Assembly (NCBI GenBank): GCA_035222895.1
Contig: JAVYIG010006602.1
Coordinates: forward strand, 51,057 to 115,056
Source: Strongylocentrotus droebachiensis
Taxonomy: Eukaryota; Echinodermata; Echinoidea; Camarodonta; Strongylocentrotidae
Direction: 5' to 3'
Length of the DNA: 64,000 nt
The position numbers and the translations under genes were made by a program. Shown here in pieces: positions 25,001 to 37,000 of this stretch. Each line of letters begins with the position of its first letter. Position 1 is the first letter of the stretch. The notes beneath the pieces were generated by a model, which worked only from the letters and a program-made list of their open reading frames with translations, had not been told where the DNA came from and did no database searches.

Positions 25001-28000
25001 GACTAAGATCGACTTAGTTGGACTTAACTATGGCGGGCTGTTCATGCTACTGGTTGGTCTCTCAATTCTGTAGATTTGTGACCCTGATTTGTACGTCCCT
25101 TGAGAGACCAATGCCAGTAAATGATGAGAGCACACAGTGGCTTGAACGGCCTGCCATAGTTAAGTCCAACTTTAAGTTTATCTTAGTCTTTGTGAAACAC
25201 TCCCCAGAACACAAAAAGCATAGATGTTGAAAGTCACTGTTTATCACACAGTGGTAGAACCACATTGTTACGATATGAAGCCGATAAAGGCATCCCATTC
25301 TAATATGTAGAATTGCTGTACTCTCCAAATTATAGCGGCTCTATTTGGAAATATTGCCAAATTCCTATTGAGAAATGCCTGTGTTGCACAATACCATAAT
25401 CAAACTTTGATTTTTGAGTGCAGACTGGCCATGATGATGTGTAGACTATTTACATGTAATTAACATTCCCATTTGTTTTGTTTTCTATTTTTAGTTGACA
25501 CAATGTGCCCTGAAGGATGGTCTTTTTTCCAGACCTCATGTTACAAGGTTTATACCGAGGGCAAATCACGTCAAGCTGCCAAGAATACCTGTGCAAATGA
25601 GGGTATGTATCAGAGACAATCATATCGTGCTTGTGATTAAATGGAAATTAATAACCATATTATTTCACGCTCATGGATTCTCGTTTCCTTTTTAGCTAAT
25701 GCTAATGTTTTCCAAGGGTGGAGCCAAGATTTTGAATAAGGTAGGGGGTCCAATGCTCAAAAAGTTTGACAAAAATAAAGTTATTGAGAATTAAAAATGG
25801 GTTCCTTCTGCAGACAATTCAGACAAGCAACAGAAACACAAAAAGGAAAGGGGACATCAGTATTTTTTTTTTTAAGGGGGAGATGGAATCAAAAGTATCT
25901 CTCTAGTCTGGATAATCCCCTTATCCCTCCTTTGAAATTGTGATTATGTTTTTGATAATAAGACATCAAAATACCTTTGACTTGCTCTAAAACATTTGAA
26001 TATGCATCTTCCCCTTTTTAGCAAAACAAATTTTAGAACTGTAAAGAACAGAAATTTGATTTGACCACAACCCAAAATTGCTTGAAACATGAACGACAGC
26101 AAAACAAAACAAAGAACTATTTTATGCCTATTTTGATGTTTGTCTTCCCAGGTGCCCACCTTGCCACCATCACCAGCATCGATGAGCAGAAGTTCCTGCG
26201 CAAGTTCGTGCGTGCCTACGACATGAGCGATTACAACATTGGCTTCCGACGCTACTGGAAGACGTTCAAGTGGATCGATGACACGTTTGTTGTTTACACG
26301 TCCTGGGCAGCAGAGCAGCCGTTGTACGAGAGATACAAGAAGTGTGTTGCACTGTCAAAGAAAGAAGACGGACTCTGGGTGTCGACGGATTGCGACGATA
26401 AGATTGGTTTCGTCTGCGAGTTGGAAAGAGGTAAAGAGGATGATCAGACTTTTTGGTTCTTTCTTTTTTTATAGTTTAAAGTGTGCTTGTATGCGATTGT
26501 TTTTAATAGTTAGTCTCTGGTTGTCGACGGATTGCGATGATAAGATTGGTTTCGTCTGCGAGTTGGAAAGAGGTAAAGAGGATGATCAGACTTTTTGTTT
26601 CTTTTTTTTTTTAGTCTGAAGTGTGCTTGTATGCATTTGTTTTTATGCCTCCGCCACCGAAGGTGGTGCCGGAGGCATCATGTTTTCGGGTTGTCCGTCC
26701 GTACGTCCGTCCGTCCGTCCGTACGTCCGTACGTCCGTCCGTCCGTCCCGTTTGACCGTTATCACAATATCTCAAGAACCATTTAAGATTTAAACTTAAG
26801 ACTCGGGAATAGTATTTATCACCATAGGAAGACGATCTGATTAGATTTTGGAGTACGTAGGTCAAAGGTCACAGGTCACAGAGGTCAACTTATGAAATTC
26901 CTTGTATTGAGTTTGTTAGCGCGATATCTCAAGAACCATTTGAGATTTAAACTTCAAACTTAAGGATAGTATGTATCACCATAGGAAGACGATCTGATTA
27001 GATTTTGGAGCACGTATGTCAAAGGTCAAGGGTCACAGAGGTCAACTTATGAAATTCCATACATTGAGATTGTTATCATGATATCTCAAGAACCACTGGA
27101 GATTTAAACTTCAAACTTAGTGATAGTGTGTATCACTATAGGAAAACAATCTGATTACATTTTGGGTCACGAGGTCAAAGGTCAAAGGTCACAGGGCTCA
27201 TTATGTATGCAAAAACAGCTTGTGATCGCGTTATCTGAACAACCGATTGATGGATTCCTGCCAAACTTTGGTCATGTATGTATCTTGCAGAGCTGATGAA
27301 CTGATTAGATTTTGGGGTCACGAGGTCAAAGGTCAAAGGTCACAGGGCTCATTATGTATGCAAAAACAGCTTGTGATCGCGTTATCTGAAGAACCGATTG
27401 ATGGATTCCTGCCAAACTTTGGTCATGTATGTATCTTGCAAAGCCAATGAACTGATTAGATTTTGGGGTCACGAGGTCAAAGGTCACAGCGCACATTGTG
27501 TATGCAAAAACAGCTCGTGATCGCGTTATCTGAAGAACCGATTGATGGATTCCTGCCAAACTTAGGTCATGTATGTTACTTGCAGAGCTGATGAACTGAT
27601 TAGATTTTGGGGTCATGAGGTAAAGGTCAAGGTCATGCGGCTCATTATGTATGCAAAAATAGCTTGTGATCGTATTATCATTAGAACAGATTGATGGATT
27701 CCTGCCAAACTTAGATCATTTATGTATCTTGCAGAGCCAATGAATGGTTCATAAGATCAAAGGTCATGGGCTCATTATGTATGCAAAAATAGCTTGTGGA
27801 CGCATTCTCATTAGAACTGACAGATGGATTACTATTTAACTCAGGAAATCTTGCAGAGCCAATGAACTGAGTAGATTTTAGGGTCATGAGGTCAAAGATC
27901 AAAGGGTCATATATGTATATGAGAAATTGCTTGTAATCACGATATTCTGAGAACATGTTAATGGATTACAATTGAACTTGAATTTGAAAAATTTCTTCCG

Positions 28001-31000
28001 TTTCGGTTTGTAAAATTGCTCTATGACGGAGGCATCATTTTCGACTGCGCGCAGTCGAATTCCATCTAGTTTAATAATAGTTAGCCTCTGGGTGTCGGTG
28101 GTTTGTGATGAGAAAAATGGTTGAAGGTGAAGGTGAAGAGGATGAAAAGACTATAAGCTGATTTGTTTTTTTTAGGTTAAAGTGCGCTTGTATGCGCTTG
28201 TTTTTAATAGTATTGATGCCTATTATTTAGGGCAACTTGGTGGCTCTTGCATTAAGCATACGGGTAGGGGAGAATTCAACTCTCAAAGAGGTTAAGGTGG
28301 TCCTTGAAATTCACAAAAAAATGATAGTCTGATCCAAAGCAAGAAGTAATAATTTATTTTCATTATATTTGTCATGTTTGATTTGAATATCTGTTTTATT
28401 GGTTGTGAAGTATAATGCCTCTGTTTAAATTTGGTGATATTCTCTTCTTCACATCATTTAGTTTGGGATTTAGAAATCAGAGAAACATTATGTACATGTA
28501 CTGGTAAGATCTGAAAGACTTTTTTTTAATTGGGTGAACATAACATGGATATTCTGCCCTGTCCCACACTCCACAGATTCGACGGACATCTTCACCTGCG
28601 GCGAGAACACCGTCTCCCTCCATTGCCATGACAACCAGAAGGTCAACATCACCGGGGGTGATTGGGGGCGGACCATGGACTGGGAAGTGTGCCCTCAGGA
28701 GTCCACTTTCAGCGCATCGGACACGCCCTGTTCTGCCGTCGACACCCCCTCCTCCGTCGCCATCGATGATTTTGCCGAGGAGTGCGGTAACGTGACGCAC
28801 TGCTCGTTGCTAGCGGATACCAGCACGTTGGGATACCCGTGCTCTACCTCTGATATGCATCTGCATCTTAACCTGACGTATACGTGTGTGGGTGAGTAAT
28901 GCATGTTATCCGAGGGTGGTATTTTTGATAAGGGTAATTAAACTATATGTAACAATGGTAAAAGATTGCAGTTAACCCTTTGAAACCATTTTACTGTGGT
29001 AAAACATACATTTCACATTCAAATTACCTCAGGCTTACGGGTTGCAATCAATGGGGGCCATATTTGAAGAAAATAATGTTATCTTAAATGTTAGTCAAAC
29101 GATATTAATTTCATAACAAATCAAATTAAGGGGAAGTCACTGGTTAATGTCTGGGCATCTCTACGCAAAGCTGGCTTTGTTTGCGTAAATAAACATCTAT
29201 GAAATGTTATTTTGTTAATATTAAACATAAAAGATAACATTGTTTTTCTTCAGAATATGGCCCCCGTTGAATGTGAGGTGTAAGCCTGAGGTAGCTTGAG
29301 ATAAAATCTATGGATTTTTGTTTTTACCAGAATCAAAGGGTTAACTGCTATATTTCGTTTTACCATTGTTACATGTAGTTGAATACCCTTATCATAGGGC
29401 AATTGTCGTCTTAACCCTTGCATGAAACGGGTACTACCTTCATTTTGCATACATGTACATAGGGAATGAGAGAAGTCATTAGTCGATGGGTTAGATTGGA
29501 CTCACCGTCACTTTTGAAATGCCAGGTCTTCATCTTATACTGAATGAGAAAGCAGTCTCATTTTAGAGAGCTTTAATTGGTACCTGCACATGTACCACAA
29601 TAAAAGTTGTAGTGAAGGCCTTCAGAAATATATATCTAGTTATCATGCAAACCTAGAGCCTTTAAAGAACAGCTTTAACATCACACAAATCTTAAAGCCT
29701 ATCTGCACTAGTTTGACCAGGAGGGATTAGACCTCCCTGCATTGTCACTGACAGGTGGTTATTTCATCAAATCAGCTCTCAACTAACATAAGAAAAAGGG
29801 GACCATGGGGGACAAACAGTCACTGCATAGGAATTGTTTGCTATATAGAGTGCGCAATTAGCTATAAGTAGTGCAGTGGGGCTTTAAAAGGATCATAAAT
29901 GTTGTGCTTCATAGTGTTATTGCCAAATTCTCCTTCCTCTATATGCCAGATTACATGAAGTACGCACGAGCGTGTGAGGGCGACTTCCTGGAGATCTCCT
30001 GCCCCGCGGCTGACGAGGTCCTCCACGTCATGGACGCGATGTACGGCCGCACGCTCGACAACTCCGTCTGCCCCGGCCTGGACCGTTACGCTCCGACGAA
30101 CTGCACCCTCGACCAGAGCATCAGGGACGTGCGCACGTACTGCGAGGGGCAGCACTCCTGCAAGTTTGCGATCGAGGTCGAAGCGTTCAGTGCGGACCCT
30201 TGTGAGGGCGTGGCGAAATACTTGGACGTGAATTATACATGCGTGTCATCAGCTCCGGTCATTGACGATGAATGTAAGTTTCCCTGCAATAATAAACTAT
30301 TTTGTATTTACGGACTTGTTAATCTAATTACTTATTATTCTTACGTATCATTTGAGGTGTTCACACTTGTACAAGCATTGCTTTTTAGTGGACCCCTCTG
30401 TTTCCAATATGTATTCCTACATTTGTTGTTGGAAATTTATAATTGATTTGTAATATTTTGCTGGAAACATAAATAAATTGAAATTGAAAATTGAAATTGA
30501 TGGAATAATTTGTTCATACATTCATAAGTTTTCTCTTAGAAAATATAGTCAAATAACTTTTACCAATTTTTATGAGGAATGTCCAATCTCCCTTTTCACT
30601 TTCTGACATTAAGATCATGCATAAATGTACATGTATCTCTATCCCCCAAGTGATCATCAATGTGACTCTATACATTCCTAAGTTTGTCTACAAAAATAGA
30701 ACAATTAAGGCCTATATTGTTGAAAGCAGCCTACGTTTAGGCTAAGTTTAATCCCTGTCCAAGAGTGAAAATTCCACCGATGTATGCAGCACAAAAGGGA
30801 AAGGAAAAGGAAAAAATTTAGTTATGAAGTTAAGAACAGAAATCAGTAGACTTCGGCCAGGGTTTGACTTTGGCCACTTTCAAGAATAGGGGCTTAAAGC
30901 CCCACTGCACTACTTATAGCTACTTGCGCCCTGTAGCCAACAATGCCTATTAAAGTGGTACCCATTGTCCCCTATGGTACCCTTTTTCTTACGTTATTTG

Positions 31001-34000
31001 AGAGCTGATTTGATGAGATAACCAGCTGCCAGTGACTACTCGGGAGGTCTAATCCCTCCTGGCCAAACTAGTGCGGATAGGCTTTAAGGCCTATAAGCCT
31101 TATATTAATGAAAGCAGCTTACATTTAAGCTAAGTTTAATCCCTGTCCAAGTGTGTATAAAGCTAGTCCACCAATGTATGGAGCACAAAAGGGAAAGTAA
31201 TGAAAACAAGTTATGAAGTTAAAAACTTAGAGGTTGACACGTGTCCTTACAGAAAACAGTGGACTCAGCCCAGCGGGGTGTTTCACAAAGATCCTAAGTT
31301 GAACTTCTCTCTAAGTTGGACTTAATAATTATGGAAAGCTGTTAGCGTCTTTGAAAATATTTGTAAAAGTTATTCTAAAAGGCATAAAATGTTGATTCAA
31401 ATCATTTATATTTTCTATTATCAAGGAGAATTTATGTTCTTGATGTGGAATTTATGAAAAGACTAAAAAACTTGAATTTTTGCTTTTGCATATATTTCAT
31501 TTTAAGGCTACAAATAGCTTTCCATAATGTTTAAGTCCAACTTAGAATTAAGTTCGACTTAGGATCTTTGTGAAACACCCCCCCCCCCCCCCCCAAGTCT
31601 GACTTTGGCTGCTTTCAAAGAATATGGGCTTAAGATTGGACTTCTCTATTTTTGTTTCCAGATACTTATCGGGGAGACTGTGAGGAGGGCTGGTTCAAGC
31701 ATGATTCACGCTGTATCAGGGGATTCCCCAATCAGAACAGCACGTTTCATGAGGCCGAGGAGAAATGTAATAATCTACACGCCCATCTAGCTGGAGTGCC
31801 CGGTGATCATACACAGGTCAGTTGATATGTCGCATGAGGTACTACAACTTTCATAACACAGTCAAACCTGCTTTAGCAACCACCTGTCTCTAAGGACCAC
31901 ATTTTTTTTGTTTCCCTTGAATTTGGTCTCTCATTGAAACCTGTACTAAAGGAACCTGTTCATAGAGACCACTTTCTAATTTACCCTTGAGCAGTCTTTA
32001 TATACAGGTTTCACTGTTTCTCTTTGAAACCTGTACTAAAGGAACCTGTTCATAGAGACCACTTTCTAATTTACCCTTGAGCAGTCTTTATATACAGGTT
32101 TCACTGTTTCTCTTTGAAACCTATACTAAAGGAACCTGTTCATAAAGACCACCAGCCTTTAAAGACCACTTTGCAATTTACCCTTGAGCAGTCTCTATAT
32201 ACAGGTTTCACTGTAATGATAAATAATAATAGTGCAGACATTTAAAATGCAAACATATCCACCCAGATGTGCTTACAATGAAAAGATTAATGACCAAAAT
32301 ACTCTGAAGGTTCTTACAATAAAACGTAACAGAACATATTCAGGAGAGAATGCTTTTCATGTGTCAGACAATCCAGTATGAATCATAGCAATTTTCTTTC
32401 AAAATATGATTCCCATACCAGAGCTCAAGAATAGCTTTAAGCTTTGGGTTATAACAGTAAAAGAACTTGGTAGTTAGAGGGTTATAATACAAATGCCCGT
32501 ATTTGTTGTTTTTGTTGTTGCCCTCATTATACCGGTGTGTTGGCTCAGTCAGTAGAGCGTCCGCCTCACACCAGGAGGTCGTGGGTTCGAACCCCGGCCG
32601 CGTCATACCAAAAGACGTTAAAAGACAGGAGTTGCTGCTACCTTGTTTGGCGTTCAACAATAAGGGATAGAGCAACGTCGATCTGGCGGTGCTCAGTGGC
32701 TGCCGGGCTCGCGATCAATTGGGCAAAAAGAATTTCCATTTTCGGTTTAATAAAATTTGGAGTGGACTTTAAAAGATTATTATTATTATTATTATTATTA
32801 TCATCCCCCTTTGTAGAGTTTCTTGGAAGGGTTGATGACGGACTACTCGGACACTCACTTCTGGATCGGTTGCGTCAAGACGAAGAACAACACGTGCCGC
32901 TGGAAAGATGGTATCGGACACGTCTTCACAGACTTCACCTCCAGCTACGTCTCTGATGGCAGGCAGAGATGCATCCACCTCAGCGCCGATCACGACTTTA
33001 AGTGGGAAGATGCAAGGTGTACCGACAGGAATGCTTACATCTGTCAACAAGGTAATAATAATAATAATAATATGATGCGAAGTATATTACTCATTGTGGA
33101 TGTACTGTAGTATCGAAAATAATATCGCTAGTGATATTCGTTTGTCTCTCAATGTATGGTCAACAAGGGATCTAAACATCGTGATCCTTTAGATCCCTTG
33201 TTGACCATACATTGCGAGACAAACGAATATCACTAGCGATATTATTTTCAATAATAATATGTTTTGTTTACCCAAATTGGCAACACTGTTGACGTATCTT
33301 GCGAGCTCCTCTTCAATTTGCTCTGAACAGAAAATTTCATAAACTTTCATTTTTATGCCTCCGTTACGAAGTAGCCGGAGGCATTATGTTTTCGGGTTGT
33401 CAGTCCGTCCGTCCGTCTGTACGTACGTACGTCTGTACGTACGTACGTACGTCCCGTTCTCGTGATCGCGTTATCTGAAGAACCGATTGATGGATTCCTG
33501 CCAAACTTTGGTCATGTATGTATCTTGCAGAGCCGATGAACTGAATAGATTTTGGAGTTACGAGGTCAAAGGTCAAAGGTCACAGGGCTCATTATGTATG
33601 CAAAAACAGCTCGTGATCGCGTTATCTGAAGAACCGATTAATGGATTCCTGCCAAACTTTGGTCATGTATGTATCTTGCAGAGTCAAAGAACTGATTAGA
33701 TTTTGGGGTCATGAGGTTAAAGGTCACAGGGCTCATTATGTATGCAAAAACAGCTCGTGATCGCGTTATCTCAAGAACCGAGTGATGGATTGCTGCCAAA
33801 CTTAGGTCATGTATGTTACTTGCAGAACCGATGAAGTGATTAGATTTTGGGGTCACAAGGTCAAAGGTCACAGCGCACATTATGTATGCAAAAACAGCTC
33901 GTGATTGCGTTATCTCAAGAACCGATTGATAGATTGCTGCTAAACTTAGGTCATGTATGTTACTTGCAGAGCAGATGAACTGATTAGATTCTTGGTTCAT

Positions 34001-37000
34001 AAGGTCAAAGGTCAAAGGTCATGGGCTCATTATGTATGCAGAAATAGCTTGTGAACACATTCTCATTAGAACTGACAGATGGATTACTATTTAACTCAGG
34101 ACATCTTGCAGAGCCAATGAACTGAGTAGATTTTAGGGTCATGAGGTCAAAGATCAAAGGGTCATATATGTATATGAGAAATTGCTTGTAATCACGATAT
34201 TCTGAGAACCTGTTAATGGATTACAATTGAACTTGAATTCGAAAAATGTGTTCTGTTTTGGTTTGTAAAATTGCTCTATGACGGAGGCATCATTTTCGAC
34301 TGCGTGCAGTCGAATTCCATCTAGTTTTGTTATTGATGAAGGAATAGATTTGCTTAATACAGGGGTTGTATGAAAACATATTTGTAATAATAATATTAAG
34401 GTTGAATGTATGATTGAACATTTTCTTAGAGGAAATTTTAATTTTTGCAGTTTTTCTTAAAATGTTGATGTGGCAAACTGGAAGGGGAAGTCTACTCTGA
34501 TATAAAACCAAAGAAATGAGAGAATCAAATTAGTGAAAGTTTGAGCAATATCTGATTGAAAATAGGAAAGTTATACATTTTTTGAGCGGTCATCAGTGAA
34601 ACACGATAAAACAACACTGCTTTCTATTAAAAACCAACCTACCGGTATTATATCAGGGTTGACTTACCCTTTAAGTCTCATTAGAAGGGGTTCACTCCAC
34701 CCAAGAGTGATCAAAGTTAATCTCCTTTAATCCCCTTTTTTCTATAAATACCAAACCTTCCGTTAATCTAAATGGAACCCCACTGCATTTCTCTTGCTCT
34801 TTTGAAAAAAAAATTGATGAATTAATTTGTTTTAAGTGGGGCCCTATTTGTAAGCAATTTGCCTTTTTGTGGCCCGGACCATATATTTGCTTTGTATTTT
34901 GTATGTTTTATGTATTCTATTTTTCTTTGTTTTGTTTTGCTTTTAAATGGTTCAATAAATTCAATTCAATTTAATTCAATTCAAAATATGCCATTAATAC
35001 TGTTTCTCTGTTTCTTCAATCTATTTTTCTTTGTTTTGTTTTGCTTTTGTATTGTTCAAAAAATGTAATTCAATTCAAAATACGCCATTCACACTGTTTC
35101 TCTGTTTCTTCAATCAGACTGTGTGCTAGCCTTCGGCATGGCAGATAAGACCATCCGCAATGACCAGCTGGAGGTCAGCTCCACCAAGATGCTGTCCAGC
35201 TTGGACTCCTTCAAGTGGGACGGACGACTTCACGATCCCTATGGAGCATGGGTGGCAAGCGATAAGGAAACGCAGCAATGGTTCCAGGTATGAGTTGTAG
35301 TCGAGTGGTTTAAGCACTTGACTTGAAATTCAAAGGTCGTGGTTCGATCCCGATACATGACTAATGTCCTTTAGCAAGGCATTAATCTTCATTTGCCACA
35401 CTCTACCCAGGTGAGGTAAATGGGTACCTGGCAGGTTTGAATTTCTTGAAATGCTAGAGCGCTGTAATGGCAGCTAGGCTAAAGCCGGGTAATAATTTGT
35501 GTGCCTCTGAATAGAATTTCTAGATAGACGGCGCTATGGAAATGCCTTTAATAAATATAATAATAATGACAATATGTGACTGAATCAGTTTCTCCTTTCT
35601 ACTGACCATGTCTGTACTGTGTGTTTAGAATCCAAAGTTTCCACAGAGATATCTAGGCCCCATTTTTATGAAACTTGTTATCAATGACAAGTTACAATAA
35701 CTGTTATAAGCTACTGAAATCATGGCATTTGATTGGCTGAGAGCAAGTTTGTCCGAGAAATTTAGCATTTGTTATTGATAAAAAGTTTTATGAAACAGGG
35801 CCCTGATGTGTGTTCCTAAGGAGGAGACTCCAATGAGAGACATTTCGAGTTTAAATTTTAGGATTTTCAAATCATGATTATCATCAGAAACTGATTAGTT
35901 TGGTACAGAACGCTGCCCCATGAAGTATCTTTTTCTACTTATCCATTTTAATACCCTGACTAGACGTTAGTTACATCTAGTATTAAAAGTTCCGGGTTTC
36001 TTTGATGTTTCAATATTCCTTGCTTTGCATTCCTCTATAAATCATATAAATGCTATATCTCAATTATTGTGGAAAATGTTCTTTAATATGCACTTGACCC
36101 TCAGAACCATATGAAATTGTTTTGGATATTGAAATAAACTGCACATTTTGGAACAAATTTTCTGCCATCTTACTCACATCATTCATCTTAACCTTTCGTT
36201 TGCCATAAATTCCCATTATAACTCAATTCCAATGATCATATTGAATTAGCTAAGTGACAACCAGTTTATCATCTGTATAGACCCTTATGATAGTTTTATA
36301 TTGAAAATGTGCCAAAAAATAGGCCTACCTAAGATATCACTCAATGTACAGTACGATGTGGCAAAGGGGTATAAATTTGAGTACATGTAGCATTTACAGT
36401 TCTCTTGTCCAATATTTCTCAACCGTTTTTTTTCTGCAGGTTGAATTTGAGCGAGTGATGAGGGTGCGGAAGTTTGCTACACAGGGCCACCCTCGTTACG
36501 ACTACTGGACCTCCCGCTATGCTCTGGACTACACCGTCAATGATACCCTGGTCGATGACGGGTCGTGGAACGCTTATGAAGAAGAGGGAGAGAGGAGGGT
36601 AAGACCCGAGTCCTTTATCCAATCTTACGAGATACAACTTTTTCTTTAGTTTTATTATTCAATCGGATGATTTTAACAGATGGCCCATTGTCTGAATGTT
36701 GACAAAAAGGTGTGTCTTACTTTCTTGGATGTGTGTTGCAAACTGGAATTTTATTCCCCTTGTAAAAATTGCAATGCTCCATGATTTCACTTTTATCGTT
36801 CTGAGTTGGTTATTTGATTTGTAACGTTTGATAATATCGTTGCTCGATAAAAACCCTAATGTTTTAATTAATAATTTCTTGTTTTTGTAGGCCTTACCCT
36901 CATACATACATGTATATACATTTTCCTTTCCTGCTTTTTTTTTTCTTCCCGATTTTTTTTTTCTTCCTGATTTTATCCCTATTTTCCAGATTTTCCCCTT

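Noticed and set aside
27200-27960. CRISPR-like series of regular repeats
   Set aside because: Units are ~135 bp and contiguous, without short repeats and unique spacers, in a eukaryotic intron; it is a tandem array inside a dispersed repeat.
28477-28904. Minus-strand open frames opposite exon 26
   Set aside because: Shadow of GC-rich coding sequence; the plus strand carries the SUEL domain with proper splice sites. The same applies to other antisense frames over exons (for example 29862-30155, 32769-33050).
32531-32605. tRNA gene candidate (GGTTCGAACCC present)
   Set aside because: A and B boxes are good, but the acceptor arms do not pair, and it continues into a SINE body and (ATT)n tail. 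The same holds for 4341, 10152, 35292 and 50174.
26611-34015. Minus-strand frames such as those with TPKSNQF repeats
   Set aside because: They lie wholly in the two copies of a dispersed repeat, and each is explained by a repeat unit length near a multiple of three. Kept as a repeat finding, not a gene.
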